A stretch of 64,000 nucleotides of DNA, from the NCBI RefSeq assembly GCF_001010285.1, contig NZ_CP011104.1:1736001-1800000 (forward strand), given 5' to 3'. This document shows, in pieces, positions 1-10,410 of the stretch (its first letter is position 1; each line of letters begins with the position of its first letter). The position numbers were made by a program, and so were the translations under genes. The notes under the pieces are model-generated. The model ran no database searches and was not told where the DNA came from. It saw only the letters and a program-made list of their open reading frames with translations. The DNA is from Photorhabdus thracensis. Its GTDB lineage: Bacteria; Pseudomonadota; Gammaproteobacteria; Enterobacterales; Enterobacteriaceae.

Positions 1-67
1 ACTTATTGGTCGCCATTTGCCATCGGATACCAACAAGACTAAAGACCAGAGCAAAAAGAAAGCCTAA
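1..67 (+). CDS. glpF: Glycerol uptake facilitator, C-terminal end only
   Basis: The frame that opens at base 2 and stops with TAA at 65-67 encodes a 21-residue tail beginning LIGRHLP and ending in a Lys-rich stretch. The LIGRHLP segment is the end of the last membrane helix region of enterobacterial GlpF, the aquaporin-family glycerol channel of the inner membrane. The gene starts outside the window. It lies 30 bases ahead of glpK, the usual glpFK operon arrangement. The identification rests on a short motif plus synteny. Confidence 0.8.
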   Translation, partial: LIGRHLPSDTNKTKDQSKKKA

Positions 68-1621
<1,554 letters not shown>

Positions 1622-1644
1622 GATTTGCTGATAGAAAGATAAAG

Positions 1645-1668
1645 AAAGGGTGGAATTTTCCACCCTTT
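1645..1668 (+). terminator. Hairpin after glpK
   Basis: A perfect 9-bp inverted repeat, AAAGGGTGG and CCACCCTTT around a 6-base loop, lies 23 bases after the glpK stop. The T-tract that follows is poor (GAAATTCTATTTCTTT), so this is a probable but not classical Rho-independent terminator of glpFK. Confidence 0.6.
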
Positions 1669-1674
1669 GAAATT

Positions 1675-1902
1675 CTATTTCTTTCCTATCTTCAGAAATT
1701 TTCTTTTAAAGCTAAATCGAACATTAAGATCTAACGTAAAGCCTAATTTCGACAAACTTTCTATTATCTCGTAGATAGAATCAGAATATTCCTTTGATAA
1801 TTTATCTCCATATTTATAGATAAGATCTATAGCATGGTAAACTATTATCTTTATGAATTTTATACTAAAATTATTATCGGCTATTAAGATAACCTCGACT
1901 AT
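1675..1902 (-). pseudogene. Orphan open frame between glpK and fpr, no start codon
   Basis: On the minus strand a 75-codon frame runs from just after a TGA at 1905-1903 to TAG at 1677-1675. Its composition is protein-like, with segments such as YKYGDKLSKEYSD and LDLNVRFSFKRKF. It has no ATG, GTG or TTG in frame near its beginning. A different frame just upstream does begin with ATG, which is what a frameshifted small gene would look like. I do not recognise it. It occupies the place where glpX stands in E. coli but shows no GlpX motif. It could also be a chance frame in AT-rich DNA. Confidence 0.25.
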
Positions 1903-2035
1903 TCAAACCCGATATTAAGAAAAACAAATTCATTCCCCTATGACACAGAATCGATAATGATATTTATATCGATAGACTAAAATCACGGCATAAAAACAAA
2001 CTGTTCCGGGGTTTCAGGATAGGAGATTAATTCCA

Positions 2036-2782
2036 ATGGCAAACTGGATTACAGGAAAAGTTACACAAGTTATTCACTGGACGGATACCTTATTCAGCAT
2101 CAGGATGCATGCACCGGTTGAAGAGTTTACCGCAGGTCAATTTGCGAAACTGGCGCTGGAAATAGAGGACGAGCGGGTTCAACGGGCCTACTCTTACGTT
2201 AATGCGCCGACAGATAATAATCTTGAATTCTATTTAGTGACAGTTCCAGAAGGCAAACTCAGCCCACGGTTAGCAGCCCTGCAACCCGGTGATGATCTAT
2301 TGGTTACAGAACAAGCCGCCGGATTTTTTATCCTTGATGAGATACCGGATTGCAAAACATTATGGATGCTTTCAACGGGGACAGCCATTGGCCCTTATCT
2401 GTCAATCCTTCAGCAAGGGGATTATCTGGACAGATTCGAGAACATCGTATTGGTGCATGCAGTCAGGCTAACACAAGATTTAAGCTACCTGCCCTTAATG
2501 GAGCAATTAGTTCAGCGCTTCAACGGCAAATTAAGAATTCAGACGATCGTCAGCCGCGAACAAAATCCTGGCTCATTGACTGGCCGTATCCCGGCATTGA
2601 TTGAAAATGGCGAACTTGAGGCGGCTGTCGGGCTGCCGATGAACAGCGACAACAGCCATATAATGCTATGCGGTAATCCCCAAATGGTGAAAGATACCCA
2701 ACAACTGCTAAAAGAACAGCGTGGAATGGCAAAACACCTGCGCCGCAAACCAGGGCATATCACCAGCGAGCAATACTGGTAA
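2036..2782 (+). CDS. fpr: Ferredoxin/flavodoxin--NADP+ reductase
   Basis: Fpr moves electrons between NADPH and flavodoxin or ferredoxin and supports radical enzymes and oxidative-stress defence. The protein is 248 residues, the same as E. coli Fpr. The FAD-binding signature RAYSYVNAP is near residue 50, the NADP-binding loop STGTAIGPYLS near 112, and the C-terminus ends in Tyr-Trp, the aromatic end typical of subclass-I bacterial Fpr. An AGGAG at 2021-2025 supports the ATG at 2036. It stands alone on the plus strand and converges with the DUF805 gene, with only two bases between the stops. Confidence 0.96.
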   Translation: MANWITGKVTQVIHWTDTLFSIRMHAPVEEFTAGQFAKLALEIEDERVQRAYSYVNAPTDNNLEFYLVTVPEGKLSPRLAALQPGDDLLVTEQAAGFFILDEIPDCKTLWMLSTGTAIGPYLSILQQGDYLDRFENIVLVHAVRLTQDLSYLPLMEQLVQRFNGKLRIQTIVSREQNPGSLTGRIPALIENGELEAAVGLPMNSDNSHIMLCGNPQMVKDTQQLLKEQRGMAKHLRRKPGHITSEQYW

Positions 2783-2784
2783 TT

Positions 2785-3219
2785 TCAATCATCTTCGGCA
2801 GAAATAAAATCCACTTTTTCTGCCCCTTCACCAAACCGGTTTGGCCCATCCGTGCCACGGAATACACCGCAATCAAGCACCATCATAACGATAATTAATG
2901 TGGGGATAAAACGGCCAATCCCCCATTGCCAGAATGGTTCCATGCCGCCCCAATCAGCGGCAATCAGCAACCATGCCAGCAATAAAAGCAGCGACCAGCC
3001 TCCCCGCTTATTGCGATCATGCAAACGCTTCGCCATCATTGCCGCCGCAGGATACATCACCAAAGCCAGCGCAAAAACAGCATAGTGCATGGTCAAAGAG
3101 CTCATTCCCTGAATAGTCAAGATAACAAACATCAAGGCCAGACAAACACCGATGCCAATCCAGAATTCCCGTCGCCCAATTCGCCCTTTAAATGAAAAAC
3201 CCCATTGTTGTAATGTCAT
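2785..3219 (-). CDS. yiiR: DUF805 inner-membrane protein (YiiR-like)
   Basis: This is a 144-residue integral membrane protein. It opens with the DUF805 hallmark FKGRIGRREFW (residues 10-20), followed by about four hydrophobic segments and an Arg/Lys-rich loop containing KRLHDRNK. Length and position next to fpr match E. coli YiiR. The function of DUF805 proteins is not established. It is divergent from yiiQ, leaving 61 bases for both promoters. Confidence 0.85.
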   Translation of the reverse strand: MTLQQWGFSFKGRIGRREFWIGIGVCLALMFVILTIQGMSSLTMHYAVFALALVMYPAAAMMAKRLHDRNKRGGWSLLLLLAWLLIAADWGGMEPFWQWGIGRFIPTLIIVMMVLDCGVFRGTDGPNRFGEGAEKVDFISAEDD

Positions 3220-3280
3220 CTATTCTTTTCCAATCGTGTATTCTGTTTTTCGGTGCAGTTTAACCCAAGCGAGCGGCAAC

Positions 3281-3889
3281 ATGAAAATGGACATTAATAA
3301 ATTTCTGGCGATAACGTTAATGGCAAACAGCGCGGGCTTACCGTTGGTAACCCATGCCGATAAATCCAAAACAACTGTCCCCATCGCACAAGCGGCCTAC
3401 CTTCTGCCAAACGCCCCCTCTTTTGATGAAACCATTCCGCGGTTTCGTGAAAAATATAATCGCCGCAACCCGGCATTGCCACTACACGAGTACCGGGTCA
3501 TTACCGGCAAAGACATTTATCTGCCTCTGACACGAGCAGCCAGCAAAATCAATGAGAAACTTTACTCTTCGGCAGTACTGGAACGGGGAAGTGAAAAAAT
3601 CAAAAGTCTGCAACTGACATTACTGCCATCAGAAAATGAAACAGAAACTCAGAAAAATCAAATTTTAACAGAGCAGTACATGATAGCGTTGATGCGCCAC
3701 TTTAATCCGACCCTTTCACAGGATCAAAGCAAAGAGAATATTGATAATTTGCTGAAAAACAGCAAAAAATTGCCATTTTTCAGCCATAACATCGGTGCCA
3801 TTCGCTATATTGTGGTAAACGGCAGCAAAAAAACGCTTACTTTCGCAATTGAACCGATTAAGCTATCGCTATCTGGACCAGAAAACTAA
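3281..3889 (+). CDS. yiiQ: DUF1454 periplasmic protein (YiiQ-like)
   Basis: Translation from ATG 3281 gives 202 residues that line up with E. coli YiiQ: LTRAASKINEKLYSSAVLERG in the middle, LRYIVV-like and LTFAIEPIKLSLS near the end. The frame is open further upstream, to 3152, but that part overlaps the divergent DUF805 gene and lacks homology. The N-terminus (hydrophobic segment ending in Thr-His-Ala-Asp) looks like a signal peptide, so export is likely. A second in-frame ATG at 3287 is also possible. The role of the family is unknown. Confidence 0.88.
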   Translation: MKMDINKFLAITLMANSAGLPLVTHADKSKTTVPIAQAAYLLPNAPSFDETIPRFREKYNRRNPALPLHEYRVITGKDIYLPLTRAASKINEKLYSSAVLERGSEKIKSLQLTLLPSENETETQKNQILTEQYMIALMRHFNPTLSQDQSKENIDNLLKNSKKLPFFSHNIGAIRYIVVNGSKKTLTFAIEPIKLSLSGPEN

Positions 3890-4025
3890 TCAAAATTAGT
3901 GATAAAAAGCAAAGCTATTGTTTGCAATGACCACTATACTGTGGACCACTGATCTAACGACTTGATCCCAAGAATGAATTTCATTCAATCCACTACTTAA
4001 AAATTCTCTGGTTGGAGGAAAAAAC

Positions 4026-4793
4026 ATGCGACATCCATTAGTTATGGGTAACTGGAAATTGAATGGCAGCACCCATATGGTCAACGAGCTTATCACTGGC
4101 CTGCGTAAAGAACTGAACCATATTGCTGGCTGTGAAGTCGCTATCGCGCCACCAGCACTTTATCTCTCTCAGGCTAAACAAGCGCTGGTTGGCAGCCACA
4201 TTGCTCTGGGCGCACAAGATGTTGACGTCAACCTGTCTGGCGCATTTACCGGTGAAACTTCCGCTGAAATGCTGAAAGACATTGACGCAGAATACATTAT
4301 CATCGGCCACTCTGAACGCCGTACTTACCACAAAGAAAGTGACGAATTCATTGCGAAGAAATTTGCCGTTCTTAAAGAACAAGGTCTGATCCCGGTTCTG
4401 TGTATCGGTGAAACTGAACAGGAAAATGAAGCCGGCCAAACTGAAACAGTATGCGCAAGACAAATTGATGCTGTCCTGAACACATTAGGTGTAGAAGCCT
4501 TCCAAGATGCGGTAATCGCTTACGAACCTGTTTGGGCGATTGGTACCGGTAAATCAGCAACACCAGCGCAAGCTCAGGCTGTGCACAAATTTATTCGTGA
4601 CCACATTGCAAAGAGAGACGCGGCAATCGCAGAGCAAGTGATTATCCAGTACGGTGGTTCTGTGAACGCAGGTAACGCGGCTGAATTATTCACCCAGCCG
4701 GATATTGACGGTGCACTGGTTGGCGGTGCCTCCCTGAAAGCTGACGCTTTTGCTGTTATCGTAAAAGCCGCCATCGCAGCGAAAAGAGCCTGA
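4026..4793 (+). CDS. tpiA: Triosephosphate isomerase
   Basis: TpiA interconverts dihydroxyacetone phosphate and glyceraldehyde 3-phosphate in glycolysis and links glycerol catabolism (GlpK product) to it. The 255-residue protein has all active-site elements: GNWKLNG (Asn/Lys) at residues 9-15, the catalytic His in IIGHSERR near 95, the catalytic Glu in [11 protein letters not shown] near 167 and the phosphate-binding YGGSVN near 210. A strong GGAGG lies at 4014-4018. It is a single gene followed by a strong hairpin. Confidence 0.98.
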   Translation: MRHPLVMGNWKLNGSTHMVNELITGLRKELNHIAGCEVAIAPPALYLSQAKQALVGSHIALGAQDVDVNLSGAFTGETSAEMLKDIDAEYIIIGHSERRTYHKESDEFIAKKFAVLKEQGLIPVLCIGETEQENEAGQTETVCARQIDAVLNTLGVEAFQDAVIAYEPVWAIGTGKSATPAQAQAVHKFIRDHIAKRDAAIAEQVIIQYGGSVNAGNAAELFTQPDIDGALVGGASLKADAFAVIVKAAIAAKRA

Positions 4794-4814
4794 TCAAATT
4801 TTAGTGATAATTGT

Positions 4815-4845
4815 CCGCCGTACACCTACGGCGGCTATTCATTTT
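4815..4845. terminator. Bidirectional terminator between tpiA and sbp
   Basis: A perfect 8-bp stem, CCGCCGTA and TACGGCGG around CACC, occupies 4815-4834. It is followed on the plus side by CTATTCATTTTT. It sits in the 45 bases between the converging tpiA and sbp genes, so it probably stops transcription from tpiA and may also serve sbp. Confidence 0.8.
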
Positions 4846-5840
4846 TGACGCTGAATAATCTCATCAAATACACCGCCAGTTACAAAATGCACTTTTTGCG
4901 CATTTCCCCAGCCATCGAATACCTTGTCAACAGTAAATAATTTCAACTCAGGGAAAATAGACCGGTATTTATCGGCAATCGCTTTATCACGTGGACGATA
5001 ATAGTTTTTAGCCGCTATCTCCTGCCCAGCAGGAGAGTAAAGGTATTGCAGGTATTCCGTTGCCAACTGACGGCTGCCACGTTTATCAACCACCTTATCA
5101 ACGACAGAAACCGTCGGTTCAGCAAGGATTGAAACGCTGGGTGTCACAATTTCGAATTTATCTTTATCAAGCTCATGGATAGCCAATAACGCTTCATTCT
5201 CCCAGGCAATTAAAACATCACCAATTCCACGCTCGACAAAAGTATTGGTCGCTCCTCTGGCGCCGGAATCCAGCACTTCAACATTCTGATAAAGCGCTTT
5301 AACAAACGCTTTGGCTTTACTCTGATCCTGATTGTTATGCGCCAACCCATAACCCCAAGCAGCCAGATAATTCCAACGTGCTCCACCCGATGTTTTTGGA
5401 TTTGGCGTCACAACAGCTACACCAGGGCGAATTAAATCCGGCCAGTCTTTAATTTGTTTTGGATTGCCCTTCCGCACCAGAAAAACAATTGTTGAAGTAT
5501 AGGGGGCAGAATTATCCGGTAAACGCTTAATCCATCCTTTATCTATCCGGCCACGCTCGGCAATGGCATCCACATCATAGGCCAGAGCCAGTGTTACCAC
5601 ATCCGCCTCAAGGCCATTGATGACAGACGTTGCCTGCTTGCCGGAACCGCCATGAGATTGCCGGATTGTCACTTTATCCCCAGTCTTCTGCTGCCAGTAA
5701 TCACTGAAAGCCTGATTATATTGTTGATATAACTCTCTGGTTGGATCATAGGATACATTAAGAAGCTGAAGATTCTTTGCCCACACACTGCTACCGGTCA
5801 TCAACAGTAACGCCAATGCCACACGCCATCTGACTCTCAT
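4839..5840 (-). CDS. sbp: Sulfate/thiosulfate-binding periplasmic protein
   Basis: Sbp is the periplasmic receptor that delivers sulfate to the CysTWA ABC importer. From ATG 5840 the protein is 333 residues: signal peptide [14 protein letters not shown]...SSVWA, then mature [19 protein letters not shown] as in E. coli Sbp (329 residues). The ligand-loop region [21 protein letters not shown] and [16 protein letters not shown] are intact. The frame is open 14 codons further upstream, but GGAGAG lies six bases before 5840. Elsewhere sbp is under CysB control; no site was identified here. Confidence 0.96.
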   Translation of the reverse strand: MRVRWRVALALLLMTGSSVWAKNLQLLNVSYDPTRELYQQYNQAFSDYWQQKTGDKVTIRQSHGGSGKQATSVINGLEADVVTLALAYDVDAIAERGRIDKGWIKRLPDNSAPYTSTIVFLVRKGNPKQIKDWPDLIRPGVAVVTPNPKTSGGARWNYLAAWGYGLAHNNQDQSKAKAFVKALYQNVEVLDSGARGATNTFVERGIGDVLIAWENEALLAIHELDKDKFEIVTPSVSILAEPTVSVVDKVVDKRGSRQLATEYLQYLYSPAGQEIAAKNYYRPRDKAIADKYRSIFPELKLFTVDKVFDGWGNAQKVHFVTGGVFDEIIQRQK

Positions 5841-5962
5841 TTGAATCTCTCCACAAACTGTTTTAACTATTATGAAATTCAAGGCTGACAGAAAGCGTTA
5901 TCACTCAGAAATAATTAAAAACATTTACTTATATGCAAGAGGAATATACTAAGGAGAAATTA

Positions 5963-5980
5963 CAGCCTCCAAAGAGGCTG
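5963..5980 (-). terminator. Hairpin after pfkA
   Basis: A 7-bp perfect stem, CAGCCTC and GAGGCTG around CAAA, lies 33 bases beyond the pfkA stop. On the minus strand it is followed by TAATTTCTCC, a weak U-tract. It is probably the pfkA terminator. Confidence 0.5.
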
Positions 5981-6012
5981 CAACAGATTCAGATTTGCTT
6001 GTATTGACGTGA

Positions 6013-6984
6013 TCAGTACAGCTTTTTCGCAGTTTCCAGCCAATCCTGTTTAAACACACGTTTCATATTCTGCACTGCATCAATGATGTCATGATGAACA
6101 AGTTTCTCGTTCTGGATACCAACACAACGGCCACCATAGCCTTCCAACAGCAATTGAATGGAATATGCCCCCATACGGGAAGCCAGAATACGGTCATAAG
6201 CGACCGGAGAACCACCACGCTGAATATGGCCTAAGACGGTTGCACGGGTTTCATGATGAGTCTCTTTTTCGATATGCCTCGCAAGTTCATAGACATCACA
6301 AACATGCTCAGTAATCGCAACGATCGCATGGCGTTTACCTTTATCGATACCCGCTTTAATCTCAGCCACCAGTTCATCACGACTAAATGAGACTTCAGGC
6401 AGAACGATAAACTCACAACCTCCCGCAATAGCGGCTGACAGAGTAAGATCACCACAATAACGCCCCATCACTTCAACAATGGAAATACGTTTGTGGGAAG
6501 TTGAAGTATCACGCAGGCGGTCAATGGCTTCAACAACCGTTTCCAGCGCGGTGAAATAGCCGATGGTATAGTCCGTACCCGCCACATCATTATCAATGGT
6601 ACCCGGCAGACCGATACATGGAAAACCGGCTTCGGTCAGTTTCTTCGCCCCAAGATAAGAACCATCACCGCCAATAACCACCAGTGCATCAAGCCCGATC
6701 TTTCTCATGTTCTCAATAGCGATAGCACGAACTTCCTCATCCCTGAATTCAGGGAAACGGGCTGAACCCAGAAAAGTACCACCGCGGTTAATCATGTCGG
6801 ATACACTGAAACGGTCAAGTTTCTTCATACGGTTTTCATACAAGCCAAGATAGCCATCATAAATACCGAAAACCTCTAACCCTTCGGTTAATCCTGCACG
6901 AACTACACCACGAATAGCCGCATTCATACCCGGCGCATCACCGCCACTCGTTAAGACACCGATTCTTTTGATCTCGTTGATCAT
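6013..6984 (-). CDS. pfkA: ATP-dependent 6-phosphofructokinase
   Basis: PfkA commits fructose 6-phosphate to glycolysis as fructose 1,6-bisphosphate. The 323-residue protein carries the ATP-site motif [13 protein letters not shown] at residues 8-20, [11 protein letters not shown] near 105, the catalytic Asp in LPGTIDND near 130, [11 protein letters not shown] near 170 and [13 protein letters not shown] near 255, in the same order as E. coli PfkA (320 residues). In E. coli fieF and cpxP follow; here about 41 kb of lipid genes and prophage separates it from cpxP. Confidence 0.98.
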   Translation of the reverse strand: MINEIKRIGVLTSGGDAPGMNAAIRGVVRAGLTEGLEVFGIYDGYLGLYENRMKKLDRFSVSDMINRGGTFLGSARFPEFRDEEVRAIAIENMRKIGLDALVVIGGDGSYLGAKKLTEAGFPCIGLPGTIDNDVAGTDYTIGYFTALETVVEAIDRLRDTSTSHKRISIVEVMGRYCGDLTLSAAIAGGCEFIVLPEVSFSRDELVAEIKAGIDKGKRHAIVAITEHVCDVYELARHIEKETHHETRATVLGHIQRGGSPVAYDRILASRMGAYSIQLLLEGYGGRCVGIQNEKLVHHDIIDAVQNMKRVFKQDWLETAKKLY

Positions 6985-7342
6985 GATGACCTCTAAACTT
7001 GTAGATGTAATAATTGCAAACCCGCTAACGGCGGACTTCGTATGCTATCACTTTGCCTGAAACAGAAATCTGCCTTTGTGACCTGTTATCGCTCAATACA
7101 ATAATGCTGAATTGATTCAACTCTGCGTATAATACGGTAAAAAACCAAGTCTGCATTAACAATGGATCCCTTTTTGAGATCAATTTAACTGAAAATAATT
7201 TAATTACAGCTCCTACGACTCTTTACGCTCATCAGACATACACCTTATCAACAATAAAAGCAGAGTCCAGCACTGCGGTACTTCATGCCACAGTACTGAT
7301 CAATCACCTGTAACCCTCATTCGTGCGTTAAAATCTTTCCGA
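6985..7342. other. Intergenic region pfkA / lipid operon
   Basis: No gene is seen in these 358 bases. The part next to 6984 must hold the pfkA promoter; a TTGAAT near 7120 on the minus strand is a weak -35 candidate. The part next to 7343 holds the hairpin that ends the lipid operon. Confidence 0.5.
7268..7298 (-). terminator. Probable terminator of the lipid operon
   Basis: Read as minus-strand RNA, 7298-7288 and 7278-7268 form an 11-bp stem in which two positions are G-U wobbles. The loop is nine bases. CUUUUAUUGUU follows after about eight bases. The hairpin lies 45 bases past the stop at 7343. Confidence 0.45.
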
Positions 7343-8284
7343 CTATGTATAGAAATAACGTGTCAGGTGAAAAAATACCGGTGCAGCAAAACATAAAGAA
7401 TCAATTCTATCTAACATGCCGCCATGACCTTCAATCATTTCACCAAAATCTTTGATGCCACTATCGCGTTTTATCGCTGACATACACAAACCACCAATAA
7501 AGCCCATCAACGTAATCGCCAGCGACATCAAACCCGCCTCCCACGGAGAAAATGGCGTTACCCAGTAAAGTGACATTCCCAATAAAACGGAAGCCAAAAT
7601 ACCGCCGGCAAAACCTTCAACGGTTTTATTCGGGCTTAACTTAGGCACAATCGGATGTTTGCCAAACAATTTACCAAACACATACTGCAAAACATCCGAC
7701 ATCTGCACCACAATCATTAAAAACAGCAATAATTCGACATTCTCCCCTTCATAACCTGGAATATCCAACATCAATAAAGCAGGCGCATGGCTAATACAGA
7801 ATACAGCAACTAACATCCCCCACTGTATTTTAGCTGTCCGCTCCAGAAAGTTCGTCGTATCTCCAGCCAATGCAATACGGGCAGGTAAAAACAGAAAAAC
7901 ATAAACAGGAATGAAAATAGAAAACACGCCATACCATTGAATACCAACGGCAATGTATTGTAATGGCATGAAAATAAAAAAACACCAGAACATGGTTTCA
8001 TGATCACTTCGTCGTGTTGGTGTCAAAGTGAAAAATTCCCGTAAAGCAAAAAATGACATACTTGCAAATAATAAAACTGAACCGATTGGCCCAATAATGA
8101 CAGACAACACACAAATAATGCACATCCCCCACCAACCGCGGATGCGAGCATTCAGATTCTCGATTGTCGGATTACTTTCCCCTGAATATTTAGACGCCAA
8201 TATCCCTCCAACAATACTGGCAACAATTAACGGCACAAACATGCCACCCAACAACAAAAGCAACTTATTATTCAGCATGGTCAT
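7343..8284 (-). CDS. CdsA-type phosphatidate cytidylyltransferase (YnbB-like)
   Basis: This 313-residue protein has about eight membrane segments. Near residues 215-230 it has the signature SPNKTVEGFAGG, and at 268-305 SAIKRDSGIKDFGEMIEGHGGMLDRIDS, the CDS-family motif S-x-x-K-R-x-x-x-x-K-D-x(5)-GHGG-x-x-D-R-x-D. Family members make CDP-diacylglycerol from phosphatidic acid and CTP in the inner membrane. Its ATG overlaps the stop of the upstream acyltransferase (ATGA), so it is translationally coupled. It is probably a second, specialised copy beside the housekeeping cdsA, comparable to E. coli YnbB. That assignment rests on family and context. Confidence 0.85.
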   Translation of the reverse strand: MTMLNNKLLLLLGGMFVPLIVASIVGGILASKYSGESNPTIENLNARIRGWWGMCIICVLSVIIGPIGSVLLFASMSFFALREFFTLTPTRRSDHETMFWCFFIFMPLQYIAVGIQWYGVFSIFIPVYVFLFLPARIALAGDTTNFLERTAKIQWGMLVAVFCISHAPALLMLDIPGYEGENVELLLFLMIVVQMSDVLQYVFGKLFGKHPIVPKLSPNKTVEGFAGGILASVLLGMSLYWVTPFSPWEAGLMSLAITLMGFIGGLCMSAIKRDSGIKDFGEMIEGHGGMLDRIDSLCFAAPVFFHLTRYFYT

Positions 8285-8922
8285 AGTATTAACGCCTCCA
8301 ATGCCAGACGAGCCCGCTGTAGAAAATCCGCTTTTTCCTCTTTCTCACCTAATTTCTCCAAAGGCCGGCCAAATGTCGCCGAACAAATAACCGGAACAAC
8401 AAGTGCTGACCCTTTTGGCAAAACCCTGTTTAAATTTTCCAGATACACAGGAATAAGCTCAACATCAGGGTATTTCTTAGCTAAATAATACAGACCACCT
8501 TTGAATTTATTGATTTGTTCGCCACTTCCTCGCGTCCCTTCCGGGAATAAAATTAAAGACTCCCCGCGTTTTAACACGTCCTCCATTGGCGTAAGGGTAT
8601 TTTCCTTTAAACCATCCTCCCCTTTGCGATCAATCAGGACAGATCGAAAAACCTTATTGATAAAATACCTACGTAAACCCGTCTTACTCCAATAATCACG
8701 GGCAGCGACCGGATGCACCCGATAGCGTAATACCCGGGGAAATCCGGCCCAAATAACCAACCCATCCAGATGGCTAGTGTGATTGGCATAATAAATCCGG
8801 GAAGCAACCGATGGCTTACACCCAATCCAACGAATCCTCACCCCGGTTAATAAACGGCAAAGCCCAGACAGAAAAGAGCCCATTCCTTTACTTACCAATG
8901 TCACTTCTTGTGATCTATTCAT
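8281..8922 (-). CDS. PlsC-type 1-acylglycerol-3-phosphate acyltransferase
   Basis: The start chosen at 8922 gives 213 residues. The frame is open to 9003, but the GAGAAGG before 8922 and the 8-base overlap with the upstream gene (ATGAATAG) favour this start. The acyltransferase block I is NHTSHLDG (the H-x4-D catalytic pair) near residue 50, and block III is FPEGTRGSGE near 130. Such enzymes acylate lysophosphatidate to phosphatidate, the substrate of the cytidylyltransferase encoded next. In this operon it sits between a CDP-alcohol transferase and a CDP-diglyceride synthase, so the three genes could supply a dedicated phospholipid route. Substrate specificity is unknown. Confidence 0.85.
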   Translation of the reverse strand: MNRSQEVTLVSKGMGSFLSGLCRLLTGVRIRWIGCKPSVASRIYYANHTSHLDGLVIWAGFPRVLRYRVHPVAARDYWSKTGLRRYFINKVFRSVLIDRKGEDGLKENTLTPMEDVLKRGESLILFPEGTRGSGEQINKFKGGLYYLAKKYPDVELIPVYLENLNRVLPKGSALVVPVICSATFGRPLEKLGEKEEKADFLQRARLALEALIL

Positions 8923-9589
8923 TACAAGCATCCTTCTCCCGTAATTCATCCAATATGACTCGGGTTCGCCGAATACATGTCCAGAGACAACCCAACGTAA
9001 CAACGACTAATACCGCCAACAAAAGATACTGGCCCCATAACTGAGATAAAAAAGCCGCGACAATCGAACCAACAGTCATTAACGCCATCCGGTGTTGTTT
9101 CGCCATTGGGCCAAGGAAACGCTGAGGCAAACCACAAGTACCACCTAATAAACGAATATAAGCCGTTAAAACAGCCAATAATGCAGCAATACAGCCAAGA
9201 GAAATCGCAAATGGAAAAAGTGTTAAACCACATCCCAATCCAATTAAAATAAAAGAATCCGCGATACGATCGGGAAGATCATTAAAAACAGCGCCGGCGG
9301 CCGTCTTCAATCCTCCTTCAACAGCAACCATCCCATCTAATAAATTACACATCAGCCTGGCTTGAATGAATAGCGCTCCAGAAATCAATAAAATTGAAGT
9401 CAGCCAGAAAGGTTTGACCAAAAAACAAACCGCAAAACACAACCCAGCTAATACAGCAAAAACAACACTGGCAACAGATATGCCATTTGGTGTCACCCCT
9501 CTATATTGCAGCCACTTAGCCGTTTTCCCGACCCATATTGCATTACGTGTTTTGATCGGGCGCCTATCTTTTACCTCATTACCAGACAT
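8915..9589 (-). CDS. CDP-alcohol phosphatidyltransferase family protein (YnbA-like)
   Basis: This is a 224-residue membrane protein with about six hydrophobic segments. The CDP-alcohol phosphotransferase motif normally reads D-x2-DG-x2-AR-x8-G-x3-D-x3-D. Here, at about residues 80-105, it reads N-LL-DG-MV-AV-x8-G-AVF-N-DLP-D. The first and third Asp are Asn and the conserved Arg is Val. As I recall, E. coli YnbA also has the two Asn, so this is probably a subfamily feature and not decay. The family joins a CDP-linked lipid or alcohol to an acceptor alcohol; the acceptor here is unknown. It is the first gene of the operon, and its upstream side abuts prophage remnants. Confidence 0.8.
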   Translation of the reverse strand: MSGNEVKDRRPIKTRNAIWVGKTAKWLQYRGVTPNGISVASVVFAVLAGLCFAVCFLVKPFWLTSILLISGALFIQARLMCNLLDGMVAVEGGLKTAAGAVFNDLPDRIADSFILIGLGCGLTLFPFAISLGCIAALLAVLTAYIRLLGGTCGLPQRFLGPMAKQHRMALMTVGSIVAAFLSQLWGQYLLLAVLVVVTLGCLWTCIRRTRVILDELREKDACNE

Positions 9590-9699
9590 ATCATTTCCCT
9601 TCCAAAAAACAAATGAACAATCAAATCCACTTAAGTTAAATGAAATAAGATAAACAGGATTGGTTAGAATAACAACAATAAAAAAACCTGCCGGAGGGA

Positions 9700-9823
9700 G
9701 GAGGGAAAGGTTTTGATGTCAGCATCATCCACTGTACAGACTAACCCGACAATGGCAGTGCTGGCAGCGCGTGCCCTTGTTGATTTCCAGCACGCGGACG
9801 CCATGATGATAGTCTTGTGCCAT
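9700..9823 (-). pseudogene. Tail sheath FI, N-terminal fragment
   Basis: From ATG 9823 on the minus strand the translation begins [19 protein letters not shown], the N-terminus of P2-type sheath protein FI. A small deletion then shifts the frame, and [20 protein letters not shown] continues in another frame. About 350 residues of the usual protein are missing. The intact counterpart starts at 28286. Confidence 0.85.
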
Positions 9824-9893
9824 AGCGAAAATGGTGATTTCGCTATGGTGCTCACTGTGACAATAAAATTCAGTTGGTTGGATGAGTGCCAAG

Positions 9894-10018
9894 GTTAGTC
9901 TTCCCTACAAACACACGTAAAGACGCAGGCTATCAGCTTCATAGAATACAACATGGAATAGATCCTGAAGACTGGAAACCCTTTTCTGACATCGGTTCTG
10001 GCATAAAAAAATACGGCA
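9894..10018 (+). pseudogene. RelE/HigB-like toxin fragment
   Basis: It is a near-identical copy of the middle of the toxin gene at 28523-28882 (DARKDAGYQLHRIQHGIDPEDWKPF region). It has neither start nor end and a frame-disrupting change at the right edge. It shows that the first element carried the same toxin beside FI as the large prophage does. Confidence 0.8.
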
Positions 10019-10019
10019 A

Positions 10020-10111
10020 AGAGACAGTATTGGTGTTTGCTTTTCAAACATAACACATTGTAATAAAATGATTTATTTAAATAAGTGTCCACACCTTGAC
10101 CACATCGACAT
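10020..10111. other. att-like site A with integrase arm-like repeats
   Basis: The sequence from GAGACAGTATTGGTGTTTG through AAACATAACACATTGTAATAAAA to GTGTCCACACCTTGACC is about 90 percent identical to 16199-16291 (site B). Site B shares its 17-base left core with 47851-47867 beside the integrase. GTGTCCACAC here resembles repeated sequences flanking int and is a candidate arm-type integrase site. It is inferred to be the left end of the second prophage. Confidence 0.6.
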
Positions 10112-10114
10112 ACA

Positions 10115-10147
10115 AAAAAAGCCCTTCGCATGCCGGGGGGCTTTTTT
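10115..10147. terminator. Strong bidirectional terminator
   Basis: AAAAAAGCCC (10115-10124) pairs with GGGCTTTTTT (10138-10147) around a 13-base loop. A T-run on either strand follows the GC-rich core, so it can stop transcription both ways at the left end of the second element. Confidence 0.85.
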
Positions 10148-10230
10148 ATAACTCAGTTTACTGTCAGACAAAGAAATGCTCCCAGTTATCTGGCTGGAAT
10201 ATTCTTTAGATTCACCTCAAACTTTTTTAC

Positions 10231-10410
10231 TTAAAAAAGCCCGGTTATTCTTCTGGAGGTGTGCAATATTCTGAGAATTTTTATATTTTCTATATCTTCA
10301 TCGTAACGGTAGAGAATGATGAAAGGAAAATGAGGGACAACGAGTTTTCTATAACTCTCATCTGGGCTGTTACGAGCCTTTATGCCCATGCCTGCAATGG
10401 GATGAGGTGA
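10231..10410 (-). pseudogene. RelE/ParE-family toxin, C-terminal fragment
   Basis: The minus-strand frame contains PIAGMGIKARNSPDESYRKL, VVPHFPFIILYRYD and KILRILHTSRR. This is the C-terminal half of a ParE/RelE-like toxin (typical ending: basic hydrophobic strand, Tyr-Arg, then ILHxxR). The frame continues upstream into antisense of the terminase fragment, so the toxin's own N-terminus and any antitoxin are lost. Confidence 0.65.

Larger units (their letters stand above)
9683..10018. mobile_element. Scrap of a first P2-like prophage
   Basis: This stretch collinearly matches two parts of the large prophage with an internal deletion. Bases 9700-9895 match the start of the sheath gene FI and its upstream region near 28160-28370, and 9894-10018 match the toxin gene near 28590-28700. 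It ends exactly where an att-like sequence begins at about 10020. At its left edge AAAACCT (9683-9689) and AGGTTTT (9708-9714) form a hairpin. Confidence 0.75.
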
